A stretch of 64,000 nt of DNA from Streptomyces scabiei 87.22 (GCF_000091305.1 NC_013929.1:5642001-5706000), one strand, 5' to 3'. Positions 14,232 to 22,729 are shown, numbered from the stretch's first letter. A program made the numbers and translations. Notes: a model not told the origin generated them from the sequence alone.

Positions 14232-15620
14232 TCAGGCCACTCGGGCGCGGGGGGCGCCGCCGTGACGGGCGGAGGAGAGCAGGCCGCGCACGGTGGTGAG
14301 CCAGCCCGCGGCGACGATCGCGGCGGCCACGGCCATGCCGAGGGTGCCGTTGAGGGGGAGGGCGATTCCGATGGCGCCGCCGACCACCCAGGCCATCTGC
14401 AGCAGGGTCTCGGAGCGGGCGAAGGCGGAGGTGCGGACGAGTTCGGGGACGTCGCGCTGGATCAGGGCGTCCAGGCACAGCTTCGACAGGGCCTGCGAGA
14501 AACCCGCGACGGCGGCGAGGCAGGCGATGAAGAACGCGCTGAAGAACAGGGCCGCCGTGATCGCCACGCCGAGTTCGACGGCCACGACGGTCACGATGAT
14601 CAGTTCCGGCGACCGCTGTTTCGCCCAGGCTCCCACGGCGGTGCCCAGGGCGTTTCCGGTGCCGGCCGCCACGGCCACCATGCCGAGGGAGACGGCGGCG
14701 CTCTGTCCGTGCAGGGGGTGGATGCGCAGCAGGAAGGCCAGGAAGAAGATCAGGAACCCGGAGAGGCCGCGCAGTGCGGCGTTGGCGGCCAGGGCGTGGG
14801 TGACCGCCGGGCCGACGGTCCTGAGGCCCGGCCGTTTCAGTGTCTCGCTGCGGTGCGGGCCGTGCAGGTGCTCGGGGTCCGCCGCGAGCAGGGCCCGGTC
14901 CTCGCCCTTCGCCGAGTCGACCTTCGCGGGGAGCGTGAAGGAGAGGAACGTACCCGCGACGAAGATCACGAAGGCGCCGTAGAGCGGCCAGCGTGGGCCG
15001 AGCGCCTGCAGTCCGGCGCCGATGGGCGCGGCGACGCCGGTGGCCAGCAGGCCGCAGAGGGTGACCCGGGAGTTGGCCTTGACCAGGGAGAACCGGGGCG
15101 GGAGGAGGCGGGGGACGACCGCGCTGCGGACCACCCCGTACGCCTTCGACGCGACCAGGACGCCCAGGGCCGCGGGGTAGAGCTGGAGGCTGCCGGTCTC
15201 GACGGCGCCGACGAGGAGGAGGGCGAGGAGGGCGCGGGCCAGCATGGCGCAGGCCATCGCGGCGCGGCGGCCGTGCGGGAGGCGGTCCAGCAGAGGGCCG
15301 ACGACGGGGGCGAGGAGGGCGAAGGGGGCGAGGGTGATGGCGAGGTAGAGGGCGACGCGGCCGCGGGCCTCGTCGGTGGGGACGGAGAAGAACACGGTGG
15401 AGGCGAGGGAGACGGTGATCATCACGTCGCCGGCGCCGTTCACTCCGTGCAGTTCGATGAGTTTGCCGAGGCCGGACTCGCCGGCGCCGTGGGCGTGGGT
15501 GGCCTTGCGGATGCCGCGGGCGGGGCCGGTGAACGGCAGGTGCAGGGCGCGGCCGACCGAGCGGACGGCGCCGGTCACCCGGCCCGATCCGCGCGCTCCG
15601 CTCCGCTCGGCGCCGGTCAC
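14232..15620 (-). CDS. MFS transporter, 462 aa
   Basis: The product has about twelve predicted membrane helices from residue 60 onward, with the cytosolic loop motif LLDRLPHGRRAAM after helix 2, typical of the major facilitator superfamily. A 50-residue soluble N-terminus precedes the first helix. The central loop (residues 225-270) is short and charged. I read the start as GTG 15620, since the upstream ATG at 15628 is closed by a stop after three codons. The substrate is unknown; the general pattern is that of a drug or metabolite exporter. It precedes the lipoprotein, mqnB and mqnD genes on the same strand. Confidence 0.82.
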   Translation of the reverse strand: MTGAERSGARGSGRVTGAVRSVGRALHLPFTGPARGIRKATHAHGAGESGLGKLIELHGVNGAGDVMITVSLASTVFFSVPTDEARGRVALYLAITLAPFALLAPVVGPLLDRLPHGRRAAMACAMLARALLALLLVGAVETGSLQLYPAALGVLVASKAYGVVRSAVVPRLLPPRFSLVKANSRVTLCGLLATGVAAPIGAGLQALGPRWPLYGAFVIFVAGTFLSFTLPAKVDSAKGEDRALLAADPEHLHGPHRSETLKRPGLRTVGPAVTHALAANAALRGLSGFLIFFLAFLLRIHPLHGQSAAVSLGMVAVAAGTGNALGTAVGAWAKQRSPELIIVTVVAVELGVAITAALFFSAFFIACLAAVAGFSQALSKLCLDALIQRDVPELVRTSAFARSETLLQMAWVVGGAIGIALPLNGTLGMAVAAAIVAAGWLTTVRGLLSSARHGGAPRARVA

Positions 15621-15752
15621 CTCGTCATAGTGCCCCGAGAAGGGGGACCGTAGTGCGCCTACCGCTCGGATGGCCCCGACGGCGGCCGGCCCCCGGGGCG
15701 ACGGGGCCCGACGGGGTGGGTTGTCCGTCTGCGGGCCGGTGGGGGTGGTTCG

Positions 15753-15771
15753 CGCAGTTCCCCGCGCCCCT
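15753..15771 (+). repeat. Dispersed intergenic repeat, forward copy
   Basis: Exact 19-bp core CGCAGTTCCCCGCGCCCCT followed by TGGGGGGTGGGC, in the gap upstream of the MFS gene start. This is the first of three copies in the 796-base intergenic region between 15621 and 16416. Confidence 0.85.
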
Positions 15772-15855
15772 GGGGGGTGGGCCCGTCGTTTTTGGCGGGC
15801 CGGTGTCGGGGTGGTGGGGTGGGTTGTGTGTCTGCGGGTCGGTGGGGGCTTCTCG

Positions 15856-16043
15856 CGCAGTTCCCCGCGCCCCTGAGAAGCCGGGGCTGCGCCCCTGGCT
15901 TTTCAGCGCCGGCTCCGGCCGTGAGAAGCCGGGGCTGCGCCTCGTGCTTTTCAGCGCCGGCCCCGGCCGCCTTCCGGGCCCGCGGGGCCCTGGGCTTTCA
16001 GGCCCGCAGGGGTCTGATGCTTTTAGGGGCGCGGGGAACTGCG
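15856..16043. repeat. Facing pair of the dispersed repeat enclosing a 48-bp tandem duplication
   Basis: A forward core at 15856-15874 and a reverse core at 16025-16043 face each other. Immediately after the forward core a 48-bp unit beginning GAGAAGCCGGGGCTGCGCC occurs twice in tandem (15875-15922 and 15923-15970), differing at a few positions. GC-rich palindromic fragments (CCGGCCCCGGCCG, GGCCCGCGGGGCC) fill the remainder. The pair could form a long hairpin. It lies in a divergent promoter region (MFS on one side, DUF3027 on the other), and the rest of that gap holds no gene I can support. Confidence 0.8.
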
Positions 16044-16303
16044 CGACCAGCCACGACGGACGCGCGGACGGGCTGCGACCTCCGTGTATCCGCATCCTGC
16101 CCGGTGGTTTTCTGCCAACTGCCGGGGTGCCGGCGAAGCCCCCGCACACCCCCTCCCCGCCCAAGCCCGGCGCAGCGGATTCGTGGAACCGCTACGTCGG
16201 TGTGGGCGCAGAGCCTCGGAGAAGGTAGCGTGCATAGCGCGCCTGCGGCGGTTGTTCTCGGCCGCGCGCCTCTCGTTCATCCCGCAGAATGGATGACATA
16301 GGT

Positions 16304-16325
16304 GCGCCCGAGTGCGATCGGGCGC
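16304..16325. promoter_or_regulatory. Inverted repeat upstream of the DUF3027 gene
   Basis: Arms GCGCCCGA (16304-16311) and TCGGGCGC (16318-16325) are perfect, with a six-base loop. The structure lies about 92 bases before the GTG start of the DUF3027 gene and could be an operator or a leader hairpin. No regulator binding it is known to me. Confidence 0.4.
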
Positions 16326-16416
16326 GGACGTCGACGCGGCCCCCTGGTCCGCTCCGTCCGCACCCCCCGCCGAGGGAGGCGCACTCGTGAGACGGCGTAG
16401 GAGAGAAGCGATACCT

Positions 16417-17349
16417 GTGAGCGCAGCGACAACGCGAAGCCGCACCCCCGACCGTCTGTGTGCCGAGGCCGTCGACCTCGCCCGCTCCGCCGCCGAGGAG
16501 GCCGCCGCACCAGGCGTGGTCGGCGAACACGCGGGGCTCGTGTCCGAGGGCGACCGGGTCGTGACGCACTTCTTCGAGTGCAAGGAGATGGGCTACCGCG
16601 GCTGGCGCTGGGCCGTCACCGTCGCCCGTGCCTCACGCGCGAAGTTCGTGACGCTGGACGAGGTCGTCCTGCTGCCGGGCCCCGACGCGCTGCTCGCGCC
16701 GGAGTGGGTGCCGTGGAGCGAGCGGCTCCGCCCCGGCGACATGGGCCCCGGCGACCTGCTGCCCACGGACGCCGAGGACCTGCGCCTGGAGCCCGGGTAC
16801 TCCGGCGAGGACGAGCCCCTGCCGAACTCGCCCGTCTCGCACGACATGGCCGAACTGGTGGAGGCGGAGGACGCCGAGGTCACCGCCGGGGTTCCGGCGC
16901 ACCTGCCGCTCGCGCCGACCCGTGGATCGATCGCCGCGGTCGCCGAGGAACTGGGCATGCGGCGCGCCCGGGTGCTGTCCCGGTACGGGCTGCACACGGC
17001 CGCGGACCGCTGGGAGGAAGGGTTCGGGGCGAAGACGGCGATGGCGCAGGCCGCGCCGGCTGCGTGCGTCAGCTGCGGGTTCCTCGTCGCGATCGGCGGC
17101 TCCCTGGGGCAGGCCTTCGGGGTGTGCGCGAACGAGTTCGCGCCGGCGGACGGGCGCATGGTGTCCCTGACGTACGGCTGCGGGGGGCACTCGGAGGCGG
17201 CCGTCATGCCCGCCCCGCCGCGCCCGGCGCCGCCGCGGCTCGACGAGACCCGCGTGGACCCCTTCCCGCTGCGGCCGTCGCCGGATTCCGGGTCGGTGCC
17301 GGTGGGTTCGGAGGAGGCCGAGTCCGAGGCGGATCTGGGGCATTCGTAG
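16417..17349 (+). CDS. DUF3027 family protein
   Basis: The 310-residue product starts at GTG 16417 after GGAGAG; a second GTG at 16387 is in frame but the family begins at the SAATTRSRTPDRLCAEAV block. The N-terminal half has WRWAVTVARASRAKFVTLDEVVLLPG, and the C-terminal half carries a conserved Cys-rich patch: ACVSCGFLV, FGVCANEFAPADG and LTYGCGGHSE. The pattern of two close Cys followed by two spaced Cys plus His suggests a metal site. DUF3027 is an actinobacterial family with no known function. In this window it stands next to the large sacsin/Hsp90-like gene, separated by about 430 bases of repeats. Confidence 0.85.
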   Translation: MSAATTRSRTPDRLCAEAVDLARSAAEEAAAPGVVGEHAGLVSEGDRVVTHFFECKEMGYRGWRWAVTVARASRAKFVTLDEVVLLPGPDALLAPEWVPWSERLRPGDMGPGDLLPTDAEDLRLEPGYSGEDEPLPNSPVSHDMAELVEAEDAEVTAGVPAHLPLAPTRGSIAAVAEELGMRRARVLSRYGLHTAADRWEEGFGAKTAMAQAAPAACVSCGFLVAIGGSLGQAFGVCANEFAPADGRMVSLTYGCGGHSEAAVMPAPPRPAPPRLDETRVDPFPLRPSPDSGSVPVGSEEAESEADLGHS

Positions 17350-17434
17350 GGCGCGGCGCCTGTTCGCGGGGGCGCGCCTCATGGCTCGGGGGTGCGGGTC
17401 TCGTCGGCGGGTGCGGCTCCGGTGGGGCTTCCCG

Positions 17435-17662
17435 CGCAGTTCCCCGCGCCCCTGAAAAGCAGGGGCTGCGCCCCATGCTTTTCAGGCCCAGGCCGTCGCT
17501 TTCAGGCCCGCAGGCCGTCGCGTTTCGGGCCCGCAGGCCGTCGCTTTTCAGGCACGCGGGGCCTGGGCCTTACGGCACGCGGGGCCTGGGCTTTCGGGCC
17601 CGCGGGGCCTGGGCTTTCGGGCCCGCGAGGGCCCGATGCCTTCAGGGGCGCGGGGAACTGCG
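17435..17662. repeat. Facing pair of the dispersed repeat enclosing seven 22-25 bp tandem units
   Basis: A forward core (17435-17453) and a reverse core (17644-17662) enclose seven degenerate head-to-tail units at 17477-17497, 17498-17519, 17520-17542, 17543-17566, 17567-17589, 17590-17612 and 17613-17637. Each unit begins GCTTT or a close variant and contains GGCCCGC or GGCACGC. It occupies most of the 427-base gap between DUF3027 and the sacsin-like gene; no gene is seen there. Confidence 0.85.
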
Positions 17663-17776
17663 CGACCAGCCCCCACGCGCCCGCACCCGCTACCCCCCAC
17701 CCCTCTGGGCGCCCGGCCTGAGCAGCGCAGCGACGCGGTACCTTCGTGGACACCAGGCGACAGGGAGAAGTGAACC

Positions 17777-20700
17777 GTGAGCAAGTTCGTGCGTCCGGCG
17801 GCCGAGGGTGCGGACCCGTTCGGGACGGCTCGGCTGCGCCGGGGCGTGCTCGACGCCTGGGCCACCAGTCCGGCCCGGTTCCGTGAGGACGCCAACGCCG
17901 AGGAGGATCTCGTCCTCGGCGGCTACCGCGACCGCCTCGTCGTGGAGTTGGCGCAGAACGCCGCCGACGCCGCCGCGCGGGCCAAGGTGCCCGGCCGGCT
18001 GCGGCTGACGCTCCGCGACGGCGTCCTCGTCGCCGCCAACACCGGCGCCCCCCTCGACGCGGGCGGCGTCGAGTCGCTGTCCACGCTCCGCGCGTCCGCG
18101 AAGCGGGACGCGCAGGGCCACGACGGTGCCGTGGGCCGCTTCGGCGTCGGTTTCGCCGCCGTGCTCGCCGTCACCGACGAGCCCGCCGTCGTCGGGCGGC
18201 ACGGCGGTATCCGCTGGTCGCTCGCCGAGGCGCGGCTGCTGGCCGCCGAGACCGCCCGGCACAGCCCCGGCCTCGGGGACGAGATCCGCCGCCGGGACGG
18301 CCATGTGCCGCTGCTGCGGCTGCCGTTCGCGGCCGAGGGGACGGCCCCGGAGTCGTACGACACCGTCGTCATCCTGCCGCTGCGCGACACCGCCGCCGCC
18401 GACCTCGCCGAGCGGCTGCTGCACGCGGTCGACGACGCGCTGCTCCTCGCCCTGCCCGGCCTCGACGAGGTCGTCATCGAGATCGGCGCCGACGAGGTGC
18501 GGACGGTGCGCCGGAGCGTGGAGGGGGCGCACGTCGTCGTCGAGGACTCGCGGGACGGGGTCACGCGCTGGCGCACGGCCGCCGAGCACGGGGCGCTCGA
18601 CGCCGCGCTGCTCGCCGACCGGCCCGTCGAGGAGCGGCTGCGGCCGCACTGGTCCGTCACCTGGGCCGTGCCGACCGGGCCCGACGGTGCGCCGGTACGC
18701 CCGCGCACCAGCCCCGTCGTGCACGCGCCCACCCCCAGCGACGAGGCCCTCGGTGTGCCCGCGCTGCTCATCGCCTCCTTCCCCCTGGACACGACCCGGC
18801 GGCACGCGGCGCCCGGTCCGCTCACCGACTTCCTGGTGGAGCGGGCGGCGGACGCGTACGCCGGGCTGCTGGCCGCCTGGGAGCCGGTGGCCGAGGGGAT
18901 CATCGGCCTGGTGCCCGGCCCGCTGGGCAAGGGCGAGCTGGACGGCGCACTGCGCCGGGCGATCCTGGAGCGGCTGCCGCGCACCGCGTTCCTGCCGCGC
19001 GCGGTGACGCCGGAGCCCGACGACGAACTGGAGGGCCTGCCCGCCGCCCTGCGCCCCCGGGACGCCGAGGTCGTCGAGGGCGCCGGCGCGGAGACCGTGC
19101 GGGTGCTCGCCGACGTCCTGCCGAGCCTGCTGCCCGCCGGGCTCGAACGACGCGCGGAGCTGCGCACGCTGGGCGTCGCGCGCCTGCCGCTGGGGGACGT
19201 CATCGACCGGCTCGCGGGCCTGGAGAAGGCGCCCGACTGGTGGCGGCGGCTCTACGACAGCCTCGCGGGCGTGGACCCGGACCGGCTGTCCGGCCTTCCC
19301 GTCCCGCTCGCGGACGGGCGGACCACCATCGGGCCGCGGCAGATCCTCCTCCCGGCCCCCGACGGCCCGCAGGCGGCCCGCCCCGAGACCCTGGCCCGTC
19401 TCGGGCTGAAGGTCGCCCACCCGGACGCCGCGCATCCGCTGCTGGAGAAGCTGGGCGCCCTGCCCGCGACCCCGCGCGCCGTGCTCACCACCCCGCAGGT
19501 CAGGGCCGCCGTCGCCGCGTCCCTGGACGACGACGGCGGGGTCTGGGACGAGGAGGACGGGCGGCCGGACGCCGACGAACTCGCCGACCTCGTCCTCGCC
19601 CTGGCCCGGGACGCCGCGCTCGAACCTGGCGACGAACCCTGGCTCGGCGCGCTCGCCCTGCCCGACGAGGACGGCGAACTGGCTCCCGCCGGTGAACTCG
19701 TCCTCCCCGGAAGCCCCTTCGCCCGGGTGATGCGCGAGGACGAACTCGCCCTCGTGGACGCCGAACTGGCCGACCGCTGGGGCGAACAGCCCCTGGCGGC
19801 CTGCGGAGTCCTCGCCACCTTCGCCCTCGTCCGCGCCACCGACGTCGTCCTCGACCCGGACGAACTGGAGCCGCGCGACGGGGACTTCGCCGAACCCGAC
19901 GACGCCGGACTGCTGGACGCGGTGGACGTGTGGTCCGAGGACATCCTCGACCGCTTCCCCGACAGCCCCGTGCCGCCGGTGGCGACGGAGATCGTGGCCG
20001 TGCGCGACCTGGACCTGGTCGACGAGGACCGCTGGCCGGAGGCGCTCGCGCTGCTCGCGAAGCCGCCGCTGCGCGACGCGCTCGTCCAGCCGGTCCGCGT
20101 CCTGCTCCCGGACGGCACGCACGAGGTCGTCCGCCCCTACACGGCCTGGTGGCTGCGCGGTCACCCGGTCCTCGACGGCCGCCGCCCCGCCGGCCTCCTC
20201 GCGGCCGGCGGCGACCCGCTGCTGCGCGGCCTGTACGACGAGGCCGATGCCACCGGCTTCGAGGACGAGCAGGTCCTGCGGGCGCTGGGCGTGCGCACCT
20301 CGGTGGCCGCGCTGCTGGACGAGCCGGGCGGCGCCGCCGAGCTGCTGGACCGGCTGGCCGACCCGGACCTCCCGGTGTCCGCCGCCCAACTCCACGGTCT
20401 GTACGGCGCGCTGGCGGACCTCGACCCCGACCAGGTGACCCTGCCGGACGAGCTGCGCGCGGTGCTGGACGGCGAGGTGACCGTCGTGGACGCGGCCGAC
20501 GCCGTCGTCGTCGACTCCCCCGACCTGCTGCCCTTCACCGCCGGGACGCCGCTGCTGCCCGTACGGCCGTCGCGGGCCGGGGAGCTGGCCGAGCTGTTCC
20601 AGGTACGGCGGCTCAGCGAGTCGGTGACGGGCGAGGTGGACTCCGAGGGCACGGAACACGACGTTCCGGAGGCGGTGCGGGTCCTGCTCGGACCGGCGAC

Positions 20701-20920
20701 GCCCGCCTCGTACGTGGAGCACGAGGAACTGCTCGTCGACGGCGTGGAACTGGACTGGCGCCGCACCCGCGACGGCGTCCTGCACGCCGCCACCCTGGAG
20801 GGCGTCGCCGCCGGGCTCGCTTGGGCGGCGGGCCAGTGGCCGCGCCGCTTCGAGGTGGCCGCCCTGCTCGAAGACCCCTCCAGGACGGCGGAACTGGCAC
20901 GGGACCGCTGGTTCGACTGA
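17777..20920 (+). CDS. Sacsin/Hsp90-like GHKL ATPase, 1047 aa
   Basis: Starts at GTG 17777, seven bases after GGGAGAAG. The N-terminal 200 residues form a GHKL ATP-binding domain as in sacsin and Hsp90: VELAQNAADA (56-65, Glu and Asn of the N box), AANTGAPL (87-94, in place of the usual DxGxG) and GRFGVGFAAVL (120-130, the glycine-rich lid). The remaining 850 residues are mainly acidic Leu/Asp/Ala-rich sequence with no motif I recognise. It should bind ATP in the cytosol; a chaperone-like role is an inference from the fold. Similar large proteins occur singly in many actinobacteria. The downstream MOSC gene is 67 bases away and probably co-transcribed. Confidence 0.85.
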   Translation: MSKFVRPAAEGADPFGTARLRRGVLDAWATSPARFREDANAEEDLVLGGYRDRLVVELAQNAADAAARAKVPGRLRLTLRDGVLVAANTGAPLDAGGVESLSTLRASAKRDAQGHDGAVGRFGVGFAAVLAVTDEPAVVGRHGGIRWSLAEARLLAAETARHSPGLGDEIRRRDGHVPLLRLPFAAEGTAPESYDTVVILPLRDTAAADLAERLLHAVDDALLLALPGLDEVVIEIGADEVRTVRRSVEGAHVVVEDSRDGVTRWRTAAEHGALDAALLADRPVEERLRPHWSVTWAVPTGPDGAPVRPRTSPVVHAPTPSDEALGVPALLIASFPLDTTRRHAAPGPLTDFLVERAADAYAGLLAAWEPVAEGIIGLVPGPLGKGELDGALRRAILERLPRTAFLPRAVTPEPDDELEGLPAALRPRDAEVVEGAGAETVRVLADVLPSLLPAGLERRAELRTLGVARLPLGDVIDRLAGLEKAPDWWRRLYDSLAGVDPDRLSGLPVPLADGRTTIGPRQILLPAPDGPQAARPETLARLGLKVAHPDAAHPLLEKLGALPATPRAVLTTPQVRAAVAASLDDDGGVWDEEDGRPDADELADLVLALARDAALEPGDEPWLGALALPDEDGELAPAGELVLPGSPFARVMREDELALVDAELADRWGEQPLAACGVLATFALVRATDVVLDPDELEPRDGDFAEPDDAGLLDAVDVWSEDILDRFPDSPVPPVATEIVAVRDLDLVDEDRWPEALALLAKPPLRDALVQPVRVLLPDGTHEVVRPYTAWWLRGHPVLDGRRPAGLLAAGGDPLLRGLYDEADATGFEDEQVLRALGVRTSVAALLDEPGGAAELLDRLADPDLPVSAAQLHGLYGALADLDPDQVTLPDELRAVLDGEVTVVDAADAVVVDSPDLLPFTAGTPLLPVRPSRAGELAELFQVRRLSESVTGEVDSEGTEHDVPEAVRVLLGPATPASYVEHEELLVDGVELDWRRTRDGVLHAATLEGVAAGLAWAAGQWPRRFEVAALLEDPSRTAELARDRWFD

Positions 20921-20988
20921 GCGGCGGACACACGGTTGAGCGGCGGACACGGTTGAGAGGCGCACACACGATGAGGGCGGACACACGA
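20918..20988. repeat. Four tandem 17-19 bp units between the sacsin-like and MOSC genes
   Basis: Units at 20918-20936, 20937-20953, 20954-20971 and 20972-20988 each begin TGAG and contain GGCGGACAC or a close variant. The first starts with the stop codon of the upstream gene and the last ends at the first base of the MOSC start codon. They therefore fill the whole gap. Confidence 0.85.
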
Positions 20989-20991
20989 TGA
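20971..20991 (+). CDS. Possible six-codon leader ORF (MRADTR) overlapping the MOSC start
   Basis: ATG 20971 opens a six-residue frame whose TGA (20989-20991) overlaps the MOSC ATG (20988-20990) as ATGA. No separate Shine-Dalgarno site precedes it or the MOSC gene. It may couple translation, or be a by-product of the tandem repeat. Confidence 0.3.
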   Translation: MRADTR

Positions 20992-21533
20992 CGGCGCGGG
21001 TCACGGCAGTGAGCGCGAACGGGACGTACTCCTTCAGCAAGCCGAACCGGACGAGCATCACGCTGCTCACCGGGCTCGGCGTCGAGGGCGACGTCCACGC
21101 GGGAAAGACCGTGAAGCACCGGTTCCGTATGACGTACGAGCCGGACGCGCCCAATCTGCGTCAGGTGCACCTCATGCACGAGGAGCTGTTCGACGAGCTG
21201 GCCGCGAAGGGCTTCACGGTCGCGGCCGGACAGCTCGGTGAGAACGTCTCCACGCGCGGGGTCGACCTGCTGGGGCTGCCGACGGGCGCGCTGCTGCGTC
21301 TCGGCGACGAGGCGGTCGTCGAGGTCACGGGGCTGCGCAACCCGTGCGACCAGATCAACACGTTCCGCAAGGGGCTGCTGAAGGAGGTCTTCGCACTCGA
21401 CGCCTCGACCGGGGAGTTCACCTTCAAGTCCGGGATCATGGGGGTCGTCCGGCAGGGTGGTGTCGTCCGCCCCGGCGACGGGATCGCCGTGGAGCTTCCC
21501 GCCGGGCCGCACCGACCGCTGGAGCGCGTCTAG
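20988..21533 (+). CDS. MOSC domain protein
   Basis: The 181-residue protein is a stand-alone MOSC domain, the beta-barrel fold of the C-terminal part of molybdenum cofactor sulfurase. Visible hallmarks are GVEGDVHAGKTVKHR, the QVHLMHEELFDEL block, GQLGENVSTRGVDL, and the conserved cysteine in VTGLRNPCDQI. Such proteins probably carry or transfer sulfur or handle molybdenum cofactor derivatives in the cytosol, but the substrate of the stand-alone form is not known. Start ATG 20988 has no obvious ribosome site and overlaps a tiny upstream ORF, so translation may depend on coupling. Confidence 0.88.
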   Translation: MTARVTAVSANGTYSFSKPNRTSITLLTGLGVEGDVHAGKTVKHRFRMTYEPDAPNLRQVHLMHEELFDELAAKGFTVAAGQLGENVSTRGVDLLGLPTGALLRLGDEAVVEVTGLRNPCDQINTFRKGLLKEVFALDASTGEFTFKSGIMGVVRQGGVVRPGDGIAVELPAGPHRPLERV

Positions 21534-21601
21534 GGCCCCAGCTTTCGGCCCAGCGGTTTCGCCCGGTTGCGCCGGGGTTGGTGCGGGGCTCACTGTGACC
21601 T

Positions 21602-21620
21602 GGGGCACATTCGCGCCGGA
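21602..21620 (+). promoter_or_regulatory. Shared promoter motif GGGGCACATTCGCG, copy 1
   Basis: The motif GGGGCA(C/A)ATTCGCG(C/T)CGG lies about 180 bases before the first secreted protein gene. A near-identical copy stands at 22793-22810, about 100 bases before the second. It may be a -35 region or a binding site for a common regulator. Confidence 0.4.
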
Positions 21621-21693
21621 TGCGCGAAACTCGTACAACCATTCCCCAGACTCGTGGATCTGATCACCCGAGCCGACGGCTTTCTCAGGAGTC

Positions 21694-21715
21694 CCGGGAG
21701 TCACACGACTCCCGG
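21694..21715. promoter_or_regulatory. Leader hairpin upstream of first secreted protein gene
   Basis: Perfect nine-base arms CCGGGAGTC and GACTCCCGG enclose a four-base loop. It stands about 80 bases before the TTG start. The paralogue's leader has a similar GACTC/GAGTC hairpin at 22714-22729. Confidence 0.45.
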
Positions 21716-21795
21716 ATCCTGGCCGGCTCGACAGACCTGAACCGGGCCTCGCGCGACGGAACCGTCCGCGAGACCCCTTCCACGTGGGGAATATC

Positions 21796-22584
21796 TTGCA
21801 CAAGCGTGCGATCGTGGGTGCCGCCATCGGCGCCCTGGCCCTGTCCGCCTTCGTCGCCCCGGCCGCGCAGGCCGCTCCGACCGCCGGCGACACGACGATC
21901 TCCAACGTCGTCGTCAACGGCGGCAAGCCGGTCGTCGTCGGCACCGGCAAGAAGACCGTCACGGTCACCTTCAAGGCGTCGGACAACGCGGGCATCGACC
22001 TCGCCAACGTCACCGTCGTCCTGTACCACGGTGCGACCCTGGACACCTCCGACAGCGGTGCTGTGGCCAACGGCAACTCCGACAGCCGCGCCACCTGCAC
22101 CGAGGTCAGCGCGACGACGGCGTCCTGCAAGGCGAGCTTCACCGTCGAGACGCAGAAGAACCTGATCAACTCCGTCGCCGGCACCTGGAAGGCCTGGATC
22201 TTCGCCTGGGCCAACGACGACGACAACGCCAAGAAGGACCCGGCCAAGACCTTCAAGATCCAGCGCCAGACGAAGCTCACCGGCGCCAACGCCTCTCCGG
22301 AGCCGGTCAAGAAGGGCAGCACCATCACGGTCACGAGCAAGCTGACCCGCGCCAACTGGGACACCGAGAAGTTCCCGGCGTACGGCGGCCAGTCCGTGAA
22401 GCTGCAGTTCAAGAAGAGCGGCACGTCCACCTACACGGACGTCAAGACGGTCAAGTCGTCCTCCACGGGCGCCCTGAAGACCACCGTCAAGGCGTCCGCC
22501 GACGGTGCGTACCGCTTCACCTTCGCGGGCAGCTCGGGCACGGCGGCCGTGACGTCGGCGGCCGACGCCATCGACGTCAAGTAA
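21796..22584 (+). CDS. Secreted Ig-like protein, paralogue A
   Basis: I chose TTG 21796 rather than GTG 21784 because its paralogue has an ATG at the same place after an identical CCACGTGGGGAA leader. The 262-residue product then starts with HKRAIVGAAIGALALSAF and a signal peptide cleaved after AAQAA. The mature part has an N-terminal domain with a Cys pair (RATCTEVS ... ASCKASF) and a C-terminal beta-sandwich: PEPVKKGSTITVTSKLTRAN, QSVKLQFKKSGTSTYTDVKT, and DGAYRFTFAG, ending IDVK. I recall such proteins as the DUF5707/calcium-binding-like family of Streptomyces. It is exported; function unknown. A strong terminator follows. Confidence 0.8.
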   Translation: MHKRAIVGAAIGALALSAFVAPAAQAAPTAGDTTISNVVVNGGKPVVVGTGKKTVTVTFKASDNAGIDLANVTVVLYHGATLDTSDSGAVANGNSDSRATCTEVSATTASCKASFTVETQKNLINSVAGTWKAWIFAWANDDDNAKKDPAKTFKIQRQTKLTGANASPEPVKKGSTITVTSKLTRANWDTEKFPAYGGQSVKLQFKKSGTSTYTDVKTVKSSSTGALKTTVKASADGAYRFTFAGSSGTAAVTSAADAIDVK

Positions 22585-22611
22585 GCGGCGACGTCGAGCA
22601 GACAGCGACAG

Positions 22612-22648
22612 CGAGGGGGTGTCCCGGTTCCGCCGGGGCGCCCCCTCG
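22612..22648 (+). terminator. Rho-independent-type hairpin after secreted protein A
   Basis: CGAGGGGG (22612-22619) pairs with CCCCCTCG (22641-22648), with TCCCGG/CCGGGG pairing further inside around a small loop. There is no T-run, as is common in Streptomyces. Confidence 0.7.
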
Positions 22649-22689
22649 TCGTGGCGCACGCCGGGCGACCGGCCTTCTCCGTACCGGAG

Positions 22690-22729
22690 TTCCTTTCCGT
22701 AAGGAATGACCCCGACTCCCGTAAGAGTC
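22690..22729. promoter_or_regulatory. Pair of small hairpins with CCGTAAG loops upstream of secreted protein B
   Basis: TTCCTT/AAGGAA (22690-22706) and GACTC/GAGTC (22714-22729) each enclose a loop containing CCGTAA or TCCGT, and a third CCGTAAGAG stands at 22739-22747. The shared promoter motif (copy 2) lies at 22793-22810. Together they fill the 309-base gap before the second secreted protein gene, which holds no other gene. Confidence 0.45.

Noticed and set aside
16084-16296. 70-codon plus-strand ORF (GTG 16084) in the DUF3027 upstream region
   Set aside because: No ribosome site, composition not coding-like, and it lies in a probable promoter region. It could be real if conserved, but I cannot support it.
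17690-21154. 1154-codon minus-strand open frame opposite the sacsin-like gene
   Set aside because: Mirror-frame shadow of a GC-rich gene; no domain, no start signal, composition of Arg, Gly and Val typical of antisense frames.
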